Shown here: one piece after another, positions 9,471-18,015 of the stretch
Position numbering within the stretch: position 1 is the stretch's first letter
How the letters are laid out: each line of letters opens with the position of its first letter
Assembly: GCA_021848065.1 (NCBI GenBank)
Contig: JAJZNA010000006.1
Location: forward strand, 25,616-78,895
DNA length: 53,280 nucleotides
From: Microcaldota archaeon
GTDB taxonomy: Archaea > Micrarchaeota > Micrarchaeia > Micrarchaeales > CABMGC01
Direction of reading: 5' to 3'
The notes under the pieces: model-generated
What the model was told of the DNA's origin: nothing
The model's input: the letters and a program-made list of their open reading frames with translations, nothing else
The model's database searches: none
Translations under genes and position numbers: made by a program

Positions 9471-10358
9471 ATGGCAAGAGTTGCATATCAAAGGGAAGGT
9501 GGTAAAAGCCTGGAGAATTTGAAGGCATGCGTGATGGTCGGCGTTGACAAGGATGGTGTTCTTGTAGATGATTCTAGGCTGCTTCATGAGAATAGATCAA
9601 GGGGATTCGAAGCGAATGGCTTGGAGTTCCCTTATAGTGTGCGCACAAATTATATGCTTGGAGGGATAAGCCACGCATACCATGGGGGCACACGGCCTAT
9701 AACCGCGCTGATTGCATTTGAAAAGGAACTGAAAAGGAATGGCCACAGTGCAGGCACTTCAAAGGAAGCAGAGTTGCTTAAGATCATACTTAGGGACGGA
9801 GCGGACATGGTATTTGACGGGCTTATAGAGAGGCATGTAGGAGAAGCGGAAAGAGAGCTTGCCAAGAGGATATATTGGTGGGATGGAGGGAGGTTCTTCA
9901 ATTCAGATGAAGCGGGGGAGTATGTTGTTCCTGTGCCGGGGGCGCGTGAGGCAGTATTGGGGCTTATGGACACGCTAATGGGAAATGTTGCAGTGGTTAC
10001 AAATGCGCATAGCGCAAAGATTGCACTGAGGGACCTGAGGGCATGTGGATTTTCAGAAAGGGAGATATCTTCAATCGTAATGGAAGTTGCGGCCAAGAAG
10101 CCCTCGCCTGAAGGCATATATAAGGCGCGTTTAAGGCTTGAGGAGAGGTCAGGAAAGGGCATACCGGGGCATAGTGTCGCATTCGCAGGCGATGCTGCAA
10201 TAGACATAACAACAGCAATAAAGGCAGGGGCAGTGCCGGTGGGGCTGCTTAGCGGCATGGGGCGCAGGAAGCATTTTATCTTAAGCGGCGCCCAGGTAGT
10301 CGTAGAGGACATAAGCGCCCTTGCCGCAGTATTAAGAAGGGATCATGGCTCGCAGTAG
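9471..10358 (+). CDS. HAD-superfamily hydrolase
   Basis: VGVDKDGVLVDD motif I, VVTNAHS motif II, AKKPSPEGIY motif III, AGDAAIDI motif IV. Confidence 0.8.
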   Translation: MARVAYQREGGKSLENLKACVMVGVDKDGVLVDDSRLLHENRSRGFEANGLEFPYSVRTNYMLGGISHAYHGGTRPITALIAFEKELKRNGHSAGTSKEAELLKIILRDGADMVFDGLIERHVGEAERELAKRIYWWDGGRFFNSDEAGEYVVPVPGAREAVLGLMDTLMGNVAVVTNAHSAKIALRDLRACGFSEREISSIVMEVAAKKPSPEGIYKARLRLEERSGKGIPGHSVAFAGDAAIDITTAIKAGAVPVGLLSGMGRRKHFILSGAQVVVEDISALAAVLRRDHGSQ

Positions 10359-10408
10359 TGTTTTTAATCCTTTTAACAATAGTTACCATATAATTAAACA
10401 GTGTTTAA

Positions 10409-11689
10409 ATGGCATCACATGGAAAGCGACTCTTGAAGGCGGACGCGGAAGGTTTTGTGAGACCTGACTATAATGGGCATTCACTTGTGAATGTGGCTAA
10501 TTCCGTATCCATGCTGCTAGGAGGTACGCCCACTGGAATTCCACTCGATGAATCATTATACAAAGACGCAATAGATGTGCATGGGATAAAAAAAGTAGTT
10601 ATGATAGTGCTTGACGGCTTTGGCTACGAGATGCTACTTGACGCAAAAAACGCCCCGTTCTTCAGGAAGTTTGCAAAGGCAGGGGTATTGAAACCCATAA
10701 CAACCGGTTTCCCTTCCACTACTGCGGCATCCATAACTACAATAAACACCGGACTTACGCCGCAGGAACATGGGCTACCGGAGTGGGTGATATACCTTAA
10801 TGAAATCTCAATGTTGGTTAACTCATTGCCATTCACATCAGTTGTAGGCAACGAACAGCTTGCCAGAAGGGGAGTGGATCCCAGTGTTCTGTATGGGGGC
10901 ACAACAATCTACCAGAAATTGAAGAGGCAAGGAATACCTTCGATAGCCTTCATGCACAAATCGCTTGTAAATACAGCCTACACAAAAATCATGCGCAAGG
11001 GAAGCGTTGCGCAGGGGTTCGCCAATGCTTCGGATGGAATACTTGAACTTGGAAGAAAGCTCGGATCGATAAAAGGCAGGGCTTACATAAATTTCTACGT
11101 GGATAACATAGACTCCGCTACACATTTTTACGGACCAAAAACAGACCAGTCTAGGGCGGCTATAGAATCGCTTTCATGCCTGTTCGAGAAGGAGCTTGTA
11201 AACAAAGTGTCAGCGAAGGTTGCAGAAGAAACCTTGATAATCCTAACGGCGGATCACGGCCACATAGGCGTTGATGGACAAAGGACACTTTTCCTCAACA
11301 ATGACCGCAAGCTTGCAGGCATGTTCAAGAAGGGGAGCGACGGTAAGCCCATAAATCCCAGCGGAAGCGCCAGAGATGTGTTTCTTAATGTTGAAGATAA
11401 GCATATTGATGAGGCATGCGACCACCTCTCTCTCAGGCTAAAAGGAATTGCCAAGGTCATGAAAACTGAGGACGCGATATCTTCCGGGCTGTTTGGCACA
11501 GGGAAGATAAGCGGCAGGTTCAGGAACAGGGTGGGCAATATACTGCTCCTGCCTTATGGAAATGGAAGGGTATGGTATGAACACGTTAAGGGCATGAAGT
11601 CGGTGCACAAAGGCGAGCATGGGGGGCTTAGCAGCAGTGAGATGCTCATACCGCTTGCTATGGCAAGACTTTCAGATCTGAAACAGTAG
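10409..11689 (+). CDS. Alkaline-phosphatase superfamily / type I phosphodiesterase-like protein
   Basis: VVMIVLDGFGYEML..TTGFPSTTAASITTINTGLTPQEHGLPEW; ILTADHGH. Confidence 0.87.
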   Translation: MASHGKRLLKADAEGFVRPDYNGHSLVNVANSVSMLLGGTPTGIPLDESLYKDAIDVHGIKKVVMIVLDGFGYEMLLDAKNAPFFRKFAKAGVLKPITTGFPSTTAASITTINTGLTPQEHGLPEWVIYLNEISMLVNSLPFTSVVGNEQLARRGVDPSVLYGGTTIYQKLKRQGIPSIAFMHKSLVNTAYTKIMRKGSVAQGFANASDGILELGRKLGSIKGRAYINFYVDNIDSATHFYGPKTDQSRAAIESLSCLFEKELVNKVSAKVAEETLIILTADHGHIGVDGQRTLFLNNDRKLAGMFKKGSDGKPINPSGSARDVFLNVEDKHIDEACDHLSLRLKGIAKVMKTEDAISSGLFGTGKISGRFRNRVGNILLLPYGNGRVWYEHVKGMKSVHKGEHGGLSSSEMLIPLAMARLSDLKQ

Positions 11690-11712
11690 GCGCTCCGATA
11701 CAAAGTATTGCG

Positions 11713-12390
11713 TCATCGTCCCAACAGCCTTAGCACAGCATCGGGCTTGTTGCTTGTTATCGAATCTATCCCCATTGAGACCATGCCCTTTATATGATTG
11801 GGATCATCAACGACCCACGCAGAAACGGTCTTCCCATGGCTTTGTAGTAGATCCACCGTTTTCTTGTCGATAGTATCGTATTTTATTGCAAGGCGGTCAG
11901 CCTTGGCAGAGTCAACAACATCTAGCACATTCAAGGGCAGCCCCTCAAGCAGGACGCCGGTCTTTACATCGGGGCATATGCTCTTTGCAGTTAGAACCCG
12001 TGAATGCCAGAAAGAGATTAAGAAAAAGTTGTTCGGATCGTAGCGCTTTATCAGTTTTGCAACAGCGGTCTCGGTGCCTTCCCCTTTGAGCTCTATCTGC
12101 AGAGTAACTTTGCCATATGCAAGGTCTATGACTTCCTGGAGAGTTGGTACCTGCTCCCCTTGAGCAATGCGCAACTTCTGTATCTGGCCCAATTGAAGAT
12201 CCCTTATCATGCCAGTGCCATCAGTGGTACGATCTACACTCGGGTCATGAATTACAACAACCTCTTTGTCCCTTGTAAGGTGGACATCCATCTCTATTGC
12301 ATCCACGCCCATCTTGATTGCTAGCCCGAAGGATTTCAGAGTGTTCTCTGGCGCATACGCAGGCGCGCCGCGATGTCCAGTCACTTCCAT
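11713..12390 (-). CDS. Glycerophosphodiester phosphodiesterase
   Basis: GHRGAPAYAPENTLKSFGLAIKMGVDAIEMDVHLTRDKEVVVIHD. Confidence 0.96.
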   Translation of the reverse strand: MEVTGHRGAPAYAPENTLKSFGLAIKMGVDAIEMDVHLTRDKEVVVIHDPSVDRTTDGTGMIRDLQLGQIQKLRIAQGEQVPTLQEVIDLAYGKVTLQIELKGEGTETAVAKLIKRYDPNNFFLISFWHSRVLTAKSICPDVKTGVLLEGLPLNVLDVVDSAKADRLAIKYDTIDKKTVDLLQSHGKTVSAWVVDDPNHIKGMVSMGIDSITSNKPDAVLRLLGR

Positions 12391-12558
12391 GATGGTTTAA
12401 TGCAGAATTACCCTTATAATCCAGCCACATTGGCGCGGAGATGCACAGTGCCTAGCCATCTGAAACATGGGGCTACCTGGCGCTTTGGAATTATGGGCGG
12501 AGGGGTAGTGCAGCCCATGGCTACGCCACAATTACAGTTGGATGTGCAGTCTTCAAGG

Positions 12559-13212
12559 TCATGCAGAGCCTACCTTGAGCACATGCTCAAGTAGGACCTC
12601 CTCAGGCTGGGCCCCTTCAAGATGAACTGAGTCGTTTATTACAATCCTCGGGACGCCCATAACCCCATATTGCTGGGAAAGTTCCATAAATTCCTGCGCC
12701 TCTATCATGCTCCCATGTATCAGGTTATTTTCGATTGCAAACTGGTGGGCAAGCCTCACTGCCATTGGACAGTATGGGCATGATGGTGTCACAAAGACCT
12801 TTATGTCTACAGGGTTCTTCACTGATTTCAGCTTCTCTTTTGTAGCCTCTGATAGGCGCGTAGAGCCTCTTGATGCATCAACTATGTCCTCTATAAGCGA
12901 AGAGAACTCATATCCAGAGGGGATTCCGAAATATGCAACATTGTATATCTTTTTGCCACCTACTATTAGTGCAGGCACCTTGTCCACTCCCAGGAACTTC
13001 GCCTCCTTTTGACTTTTCCCTATTTCGTATGTTGTAAGCTTTATTCTGCTGTCTATAGACGACAATTCTTTTACCAATTCCATAGTGGCGCTGCAGAACT
13101 GGCATTTTGCATCGGATGGATCATAAAACAGCATGAGATTCACCTCGCCAGACATGCCCTTTGAGAATGTCTCGGTTATCTGTTTTCGCGTTTCTTCGTT
13201 TATGAAGGCCAT
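12559..13212 (-). CDS. Protein disulfide oxidoreductase (tandem thioredoxin fold, PDO-like)
   Basis: Two CxxC sites: AKCQFCS and PSCPYCPM; GVMGVPRIVIN cis-Pro motif. Confidence 0.9.
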   Translation of the reverse strand: MAFINEETRKQITETFSKGMSGEVNLMLFYDPSDAKCQFCSATMELVKELSSIDSRIKLTTYEIGKSQKEAKFLGVDKVPALIVGGKKIYNVAYFGIPSGYEFSSLIEDIVDASRGSTRLSEATKEKLKSVKNPVDIKVFVTPSCPYCPMAVRLAHQFAIENNLIHGSMIEAQEFMELSQQYGVMGVPRIVINDSVHLEGAQPEEVLLEHVLKVGSA

Positions 13213-13240
13213 ATTCTATCAACTATAATAATGAAAGATA

Positions 13241-13600
13241 TCAACTGAACAATTTTCTCAATCTGGCCATGCTGCCAAACCATTCTGCTTCGAACTTGCG
13301 ATAGTTCTTCACAGCATCTTCGCCCTTCTTTGTTATGCAGTATTTGCGTTGTGCCTTTTCCCCTGAAGCAGTGGCATTGAGCGGCTTTGTGTATCCGTTT
13401 TGGCTTAGCCAATCCAGGGAAGGATAGATTGCGGATGCGCCTGGGCGCCATATGCCATCGGATTTGCTAGATATCTCGTGCATTATCTCAAACCCATGCA
13501 TGGGCTTTTTGGATATGAGAAACAACAGGTAAGGCTTTAGCATTCCCTGCGGCATCATATTGACCTTGAATGGCCCGCATGTGCAGTATCCGTTTGGCAT
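13241..13600 (-). CDS. PadR-family transcriptional regulator
   Basis: LKPYLLFLISKKPMHGFEIMHEI..WRPGASAIYPSLDWLSQNGY..RKYCITKKGE. Confidence 0.93.
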   Translation of the reverse strand: MPNGYCTCGPFKVNMMPQGMLKPYLLFLISKKPMHGFEIMHEISSKSDGIWRPGASAIYPSLDWLSQNGYTKPLNATASGEKAQRKYCITKKGEDAVKNYRKFEAEWFGSMARLRKLFS

Positions 13601-13611
13601 TTTATCAGCAA

Positions 13612-13629
13612 TATATCAGAACTGATATA
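13612..13629. promoter_or_regulatory. Inverted repeat TATATCAG-AA-CTGATATA upstream of padR-like gene
   Basis: 8-bp perfect arms, 2-nt spacer; extra half-site CTGATATATA at 13634-13643. Confidence 0.6.
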
Positions 13630-13702
13630 AGAACTGATATATAAAGCTTGCCAAAGAGGCAGGTATGCCTGCCATCGATTCGCAGTTTGGCCACGCCACA
13701 CG

Positions 13703-15133
13703 TCAGGCAGCAACAAGTTTTGGATCGAACCTGTGCAGCTCGATAAACTTGCGCATCCCTTCTTCGCTTATATCCTCTTCGGAAGATCTCACTAGGCTGA
13801 GATAGACTTCAATGCTTCGAGTAGCAGGATTTATCTTGTTTGAGAGATTGTGTTCAAGCGGCGCCAGATAGGAAGTTTCTTCCCCTATTGCGATCAGGCC
13901 TTTTCGCGCAATCTCAAGCATCTTTGCTGCTACATCGGTTATTGGAGTGTTTCCAAGCTTGGAATCCAAGCCATTCTTCTGCACATTCAGTCTTGCTTCA
14001 GAGAGCTGCTTTTGCGTGAAAGCGCCCAGGTACTCTTCAGCCTCTGTGCTGTTGGCTGCGAGTCCCAATGCCACGGAATTTATGGCCATTATCATATCGA
14101 TGTTGGGTTGGAATGGGCAGCACCTAAGCTCTACCGTGCCAAAGACGCTCTTAAGCCGGGCTTCCCACCATAGAGTGCCCTCCAGGAAGGCCATATCAGT
14201 TGGGGTTATGCGTATTTTAGTTGCGCTACCATCCTTCAGGTTATGCACTTCCACGTACTGCCCCAGATATTTGGCCATTGGTTCCTTGAGGCCTGGATCC
14301 GCAAAGCGGAACTCCTCACCACGCCTTGCAGTAAGTATGGGACTGAATTGGAGCATACGGTCAAAGTAAACGGGCACAGAATCGAACCTTTCTGCTATAC
14401 CCACCCGTCGTGCATCAATCTTGCCTGACTTTACCAACGAATCCCAGCCGCGTCTTCCGAATTCCACATGTTCAGTCATCTTGCCTTCCACTATTGCGGA
14501 GTTTGCTGTGAGAGCCTGCAGCGCAGGGGAGAAGCCATTGAGGGCATTTGATACTGTTGGAGCCTCCCCACGCGTGACCTCCACATGGCATTGTGCCGCG
14601 GCATTCATTGAGTTGATGCCCAGATGCTCCCCGAAGATTTCCAAGAAGGTCAAGTATCTGCCTTTTGGCATTACTAGCTTAGGCTCTGGTGAGGCATATG
14701 GCTGTATCCCCAGACCCAGTACATACATGCCGCTCTTCTCGGCCACATCGCACACTGTGCTTAGAGTCTCCCTCAGCCTCTCTTCGGCTTTGCGAAGAGT
14801 GGGCGAAGGAGTAACTGACGCCTCTATCTGCCCCGTCCCCACATCAGTAGATATGCAAGCATTGTATCCGCCGATCTTCTTGGATACGGATGTGCAGCAC
14901 ACCATCCACCGCCCATCTATGAACAAGTATCCATAGTTCTTTTGCCATCCGTTCCGCATTCTGGCAATATTTTCCAGAAATTGGACAGTCTGCCTGGCCG
15001 TTGGAGGCTTCAGCGTTTCCCTATCCACAGCTATGCATTCTATTTCCGGGCCTATCAGCCTGACTTGAAGCTCCTCCTTGAAACCCGCTAGGTATTTTTG
15101 CAGAAGACGGTCTCTGGTAGCCAATTTTTGCAT
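13703..15133 (-). CDS. Glutamate-cysteine ligase-like protein (GCS2 family)
   Basis: LIGPEIECIAVDRETLKP; WWEARLKSVFGTVELRCCPFQPNIDM; GCS2-like layout. Confidence 0.8.
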   Translation of the reverse strand: MQKLATRDRLLQKYLAGFKEELQVRLIGPEIECIAVDRETLKPPTARQTVQFLENIARMRNGWQKNYGYLFIDGRWMVCCTSVSKKIGGYNACISTDVGTGQIEASVTPSPTLRKAEERLRETLSTVCDVAEKSGMYVLGLGIQPYASPEPKLVMPKGRYLTFLEIFGEHLGINSMNAAAQCHVEVTRGEAPTVSNALNGFSPALQALTANSAIVEGKMTEHVEFGRRGWDSLVKSGKIDARRVGIAERFDSVPVYFDRMLQFSPILTARRGEEFRFADPGLKEPMAKYLGQYVEVHNLKDGSATKIRITPTDMAFLEGTLWWEARLKSVFGTVELRCCPFQPNIDMIMAINSVALGLAANSTEAEEYLGAFTQKQLSEARLNVQKNGLDSKLGNTPITDVAAKMLEIARKGLIAIGEETSYLAPLEHNLSNKINPATRSIEVYLSLVRSSEEDISEEGMRKFIELHRFDPKLVAA

Positions 15134-15176
15134 GAAGGACTGGTTGATGCCGCATATTTAAGGGTTATGGCCCAAG

Positions 15177-15194
15177 TTATTCCTTAAGGAATAA
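15177..15194. promoter_or_regulatory. Perfect 18-bp palindrome TTATTCCTTAAGGAATAA upstream of GCS2-like gene
   Basis: Directly read palindrome about 45 bp 5' of the start codon and upstream of a TATA-like CTTAAATATG. Confidence 0.55.
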
Positions 15195-15329
15195 TCACGC
15201 CTTTCGTCTGCAAAATTATGAAAGGATATGCATTGTAATAAACGATAAGGCAATGGATGAATGGGCTGTTTGCTATTTTCATCTGAGAAAAGATGCTGAA
15301 TAAAAGTTTATGACAAGTACAGGTCAGAA

Positions 15330-15400
15330 TGGGCCCGCGGAGAATCGAACTCCGGTCTCCGCCGTGTGAAGGCGATGTCTTACCATTGGACTACGAGCCC
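15330..15400 (-). tRNA. tRNA-Val (anticodon CAC)
   Basis: Acceptor GGGCTCG/CGGGCCC, anticodon loop TTCACAC, T-arm CGGAG-TTCGATT-CTCCG, discriminator A. Confidence 0.92.
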
Positions 15401-15446
15401 GTGCAGATTAAAATAATAGTATAGATAATTAATACATGTGGTATGA

Positions 15447-15992
15447 TTGCCTACAATATATTACACGGGAAAGGGGGATGACGGCACTACCGGCCTACTT
15501 GCAGAAGGCAGGCTTGGAAAGGAAGACGTTCTTGTGGAGGCGCTTGGAGACCTGGACGAGCTTAACAGCACTATGGGCATAGCCATGGCATATGTGAAGG
15601 ATGAGAAGGTGAGCGCGCAGCTTGGGATGATTCAAAACGACATATTCATACTTGGCGCAAATCTCGCCGCTGTGGCAAACACAAAGATGCAGAAGCGGCA
15701 GTTGGGCGATGAGCCTGTACAAAGGCTTGAGAGGGACATAAAGGAATTGGGAGAGATGGCGCCAGAGCTAAAGGAGTTTGTCCTGCCGGGAGGCAGCGAG
15801 GCTGGGGCACACCTTCACCTGGCAAGGGCGGTCTGCAGGAGGGCCGAAAGGAAGCTCGTGGCAGCCAGCAGGAAGTATGCTATGGAAAAAGATGCGATAG
15901 CGTACCTAAACAGGCTTTCGTCATACCTATTTGCTGCTGCGCGCTATGCCAACGCAAAGGACGGCGCTTCTGAGGCGCACCCCACATACTGA
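15447..15992 (+). CDS. Cob(I)alamin adenosyltransferase, PduO type
   Basis: YYTGKGDDGTTGLL..GDLDELNSTMG..GANLA..FVLPGGSEAGAHLHLARAVCRRAER; TTG start. Confidence 0.93.
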   Translation: MPTIYYTGKGDDGTTGLLAEGRLGKEDVLVEALGDLDELNSTMGIAMAYVKDEKVSAQLGMIQNDIFILGANLAAVANTKMQKRQLGDEPVQRLERDIKELGEMAPELKEFVLPGGSEAGAHLHLARAVCRRAERKLVAASRKYAMEKDAIAYLNRLSSYLFAAARYANAKDGASEAHPTY

Positions 15993-16044
15993 AAAGTACT
16001 ACTTATAAAAGCTTGGAAGGTGGAATACTGGATAGAGTGTTAAT

Positions 16045-16659
16045 ATGAACATGACATACATAGGAGTAGGAGTTTTGGTGGTGATAATAGTAGCCATAGC
16101 CCTTCTGTACCCTTACATAGGCGGCAATACTGCGGCAACAACGACCGTTGCACAGGCGCCGACCACGACACAGGGGAGCAATGCATACAATACAACCACA
16201 ACAGTCCTGCCTTCGAACTCTTCAGTACCTAGCAACGCGTCTGTAGGATGCACGCCTTCAAAGTACTACACGTGCAGCAACCTTACGTACACATATTTCG
16301 CGTCAAACGGCAGCTCAGCCATAAAAGTCACTGTGGGCCAGGATACGGGCTCCATGTGGAGCAGCTTCGGCATAGGATATGCGCCTGAAGGCACGAACAT
16401 AAGCGGGGGAGTTCCATCAGGAATAATGTTCTACACGGCCAATGACACGTCCGCCAGCAATGTCGGGACGAGCCTGTCCAGCGGAAACACGACTACGCTG
16501 ACGATACCTGCGGGCGCTAACCTTGGCAACAGCACAAAGGGCACCCTGTGGGTATGCTACGTCAACTCCGGCATACTCTATGTTGGAAGCACGTGCGTGG
16601 CCCAGAGAGGAGTCTCTGCTACATACGTGGCCATAGGAACAGTGAATGCCCAGTCCTGA
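16045..16659 (+). CDS. Hypothetical membrane-anchored extracellular protein, Ser/Thr-rich
   Basis: N-terminal TM (VGVLVVIIVAIALLYPYI), Thr/Ser/Asn-rich stalk, many N-x-S/T sequons. Confidence 0.7.
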   Translation: MNMTYIGVGVLVVIIVAIALLYPYIGGNTAATTTVAQAPTTTQGSNAYNTTTTVLPSNSSVPSNASVGCTPSKYYTCSNLTYTYFASNGSSAIKVTVGQDTGSMWSSFGIGYAPEGTNISGGVPSGIMFYTANDTSASNVGTSLSSGNTTTLTIPAGANLGNSTKGTLWVCYVNSGILYVGSTCVAQRGVSATYVAIGTVNAQS

Positions 16660-16696
16660 TGGACTGAGACCTTGAATGCTCTTGGAGGAAAAGGCA

Positions 16697-17158
16697 TCAT
16701 ATGCTGAAGTACTCCTTGAACTTTGGGGTTGTTGATATCGCTCTGCTTCTCTTGTATCTTTTTGACTCTATAAACTCCTTCTCTGTAAGCTCCCTTATGT
16801 GGTCGTACGTAGAGGTTCCGAAGTACTTTACCAGCTGGCTCTGCAGCACGCCTTCGTTCTTTGCGATGTATGCCAATACCCTAAGAGAGCCGCGGCTTAT
16901 GTCGGGACCGGTGGCAAGGGAGCTCACCTTGGAGATGTAAGGATCCTTCAGGCTGAACATGTACTTCCCGCTTATCTGCAGTATCTTCAGCGCGGTGCTT
17001 GCGGAATCGTACTCCGAGATAAGCTCGTTTAGCATGCGCTCCACGGCGCCTGGGGAGGCTATACCTGTGGCAGTGCAGATGTCATTGACGCTCATTGCAT
17101 TTGGGGACATGAAGAGCGCAGCCTCTATAAGCCTCTTGTAATCTATCTCGTCTGCCAT
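16697..17158 (-). CDS. scpB: Segregation and condensation protein B
   Basis: IEAALFMSPNAMSVNDICTATGI..; LRVLAYIAKNEGVLQSQLVKYFG; adjacent to scpA. Confidence 0.87.
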   Translation of the reverse strand: MADEIDYKRLIEAALFMSPNAMSVNDICTATGIASPGAVERMLNELISEYDSASTALKILQISGKYMFSLKDPYISKVSSLATGPDISRGSLRVLAYIAKNEGVLQSQLVKYFGTSTYDHIRELTEKEFIESKRYKRSRAISTTPKFKEYFSI

Positions 17159-17163
17159 TAAAT

Positions 17164-17874
17164 CTACTTCAGGGCTATTATTATTTCTGAGAAGAACTTT
17201 TCCTGCACCAGGGACACGCGCCCATTGTGCGCCAGGAACAGGAGAGGTATGAAGAGTCCTAGCAGTACGTCTTCATTTGAGGATATTGAGGAGAGATGGT
17301 TGAAAGTTATCATGCCGCTCTTGTCCACATTGCGATTTATCTCCTCGTAGAGGCGCTCTGTCTCCGCCTCTATGTCAAAATTCTCCAAGGATATGGGGAG
17401 CGCAGGCTGCAGCTTCTGAGGCACGAGGGTCCTCTTGTCCTTTATGCTTATTGCCTCATCAAGCGCAGATAGCAGCTCGTTTAGCGAGATCTTCCTTCTT
17501 GGGGCGAGCCTGAGCCTGAAGTTCAAGGGATCCACAGATATCTCGGGGCGTCCAACCTCCTCTGCGATCATGCCATCCTCGGGAATGGGCTCCTCGTATT
17601 CAGGCATAGACATGAGGTTGGACTTCATCCTAAGCAATATTGCCGCTGCCAGTATTATGTTTGCAGGAACCCTGAAATCCAGTACCTTGAGCCTTTTCAC
17701 AGTGTCTACATAGCTGTCCACTATCTCCATTATGTCTATGTTCCATGGATCTAGCTTGTTGCGGCCCACCAGGTCTATAAGGAGGTCCCTCCAAGTCGCC
17801 TCACGGTTGACCAATTCGATTACGTCAGAGCCGTTGTGTATCTCTACCTGAAGTTCCTTCTGCACTGGCGCCAT
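17164..17874 (-). CDS. scpA: Segregation and condensation protein A (kleisin)
   Basis: LLIDLVGRNKLDPWNIDIMEIVDSYVDTV; AAAILLRMKSNLM; start trimmed to internal ATG. Confidence 0.92.
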   Translation of the reverse strand: MAPVQKELQVEIHNGSDVIELVNREATWRDLLIDLVGRNKLDPWNIDIMEIVDSYVDTVKRLKVLDFRVPANIILAAAILLRMKSNLMSMPEYEEPIPEDGMIAEEVGRPEISVDPLNFRLRLAPRRKISLNELLSALDEAISIKDKRTLVPQKLQPALPISLENFDIEAETERLYEEINRNVDKSGMITFNHLSSISSNEDVLLGLFIPLLFLAHNGRVSLVQEKFFSEIIIALK

Positions 17875-18015
17875 AGGAATATTTTGGACTTCAAGCAATA
17901 AATACCTTGCGCAATCCTCGGATAATGCAGGCAGGAGTGGAGGTTGCCCATAACGACAGGTCAGGATAGGCAATGGAATATTTTTATAGTTTAAATTTGA
18001 GATACTTTAGGTTGC

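Noticed and set aside
12373-12594. Plus-strand 73-aa ORF in the GDPD-PDO spacer
   Set aside because: Overlaps both neighbouring genes on the opposite strand; no motif support.
15195-15330. Possible C/D-box sRNA (GATGAAT, TCTGA, GATGCTGA elements)
   Set aside because: Box spacing and consensus are poor; no paired terminal stem seen.
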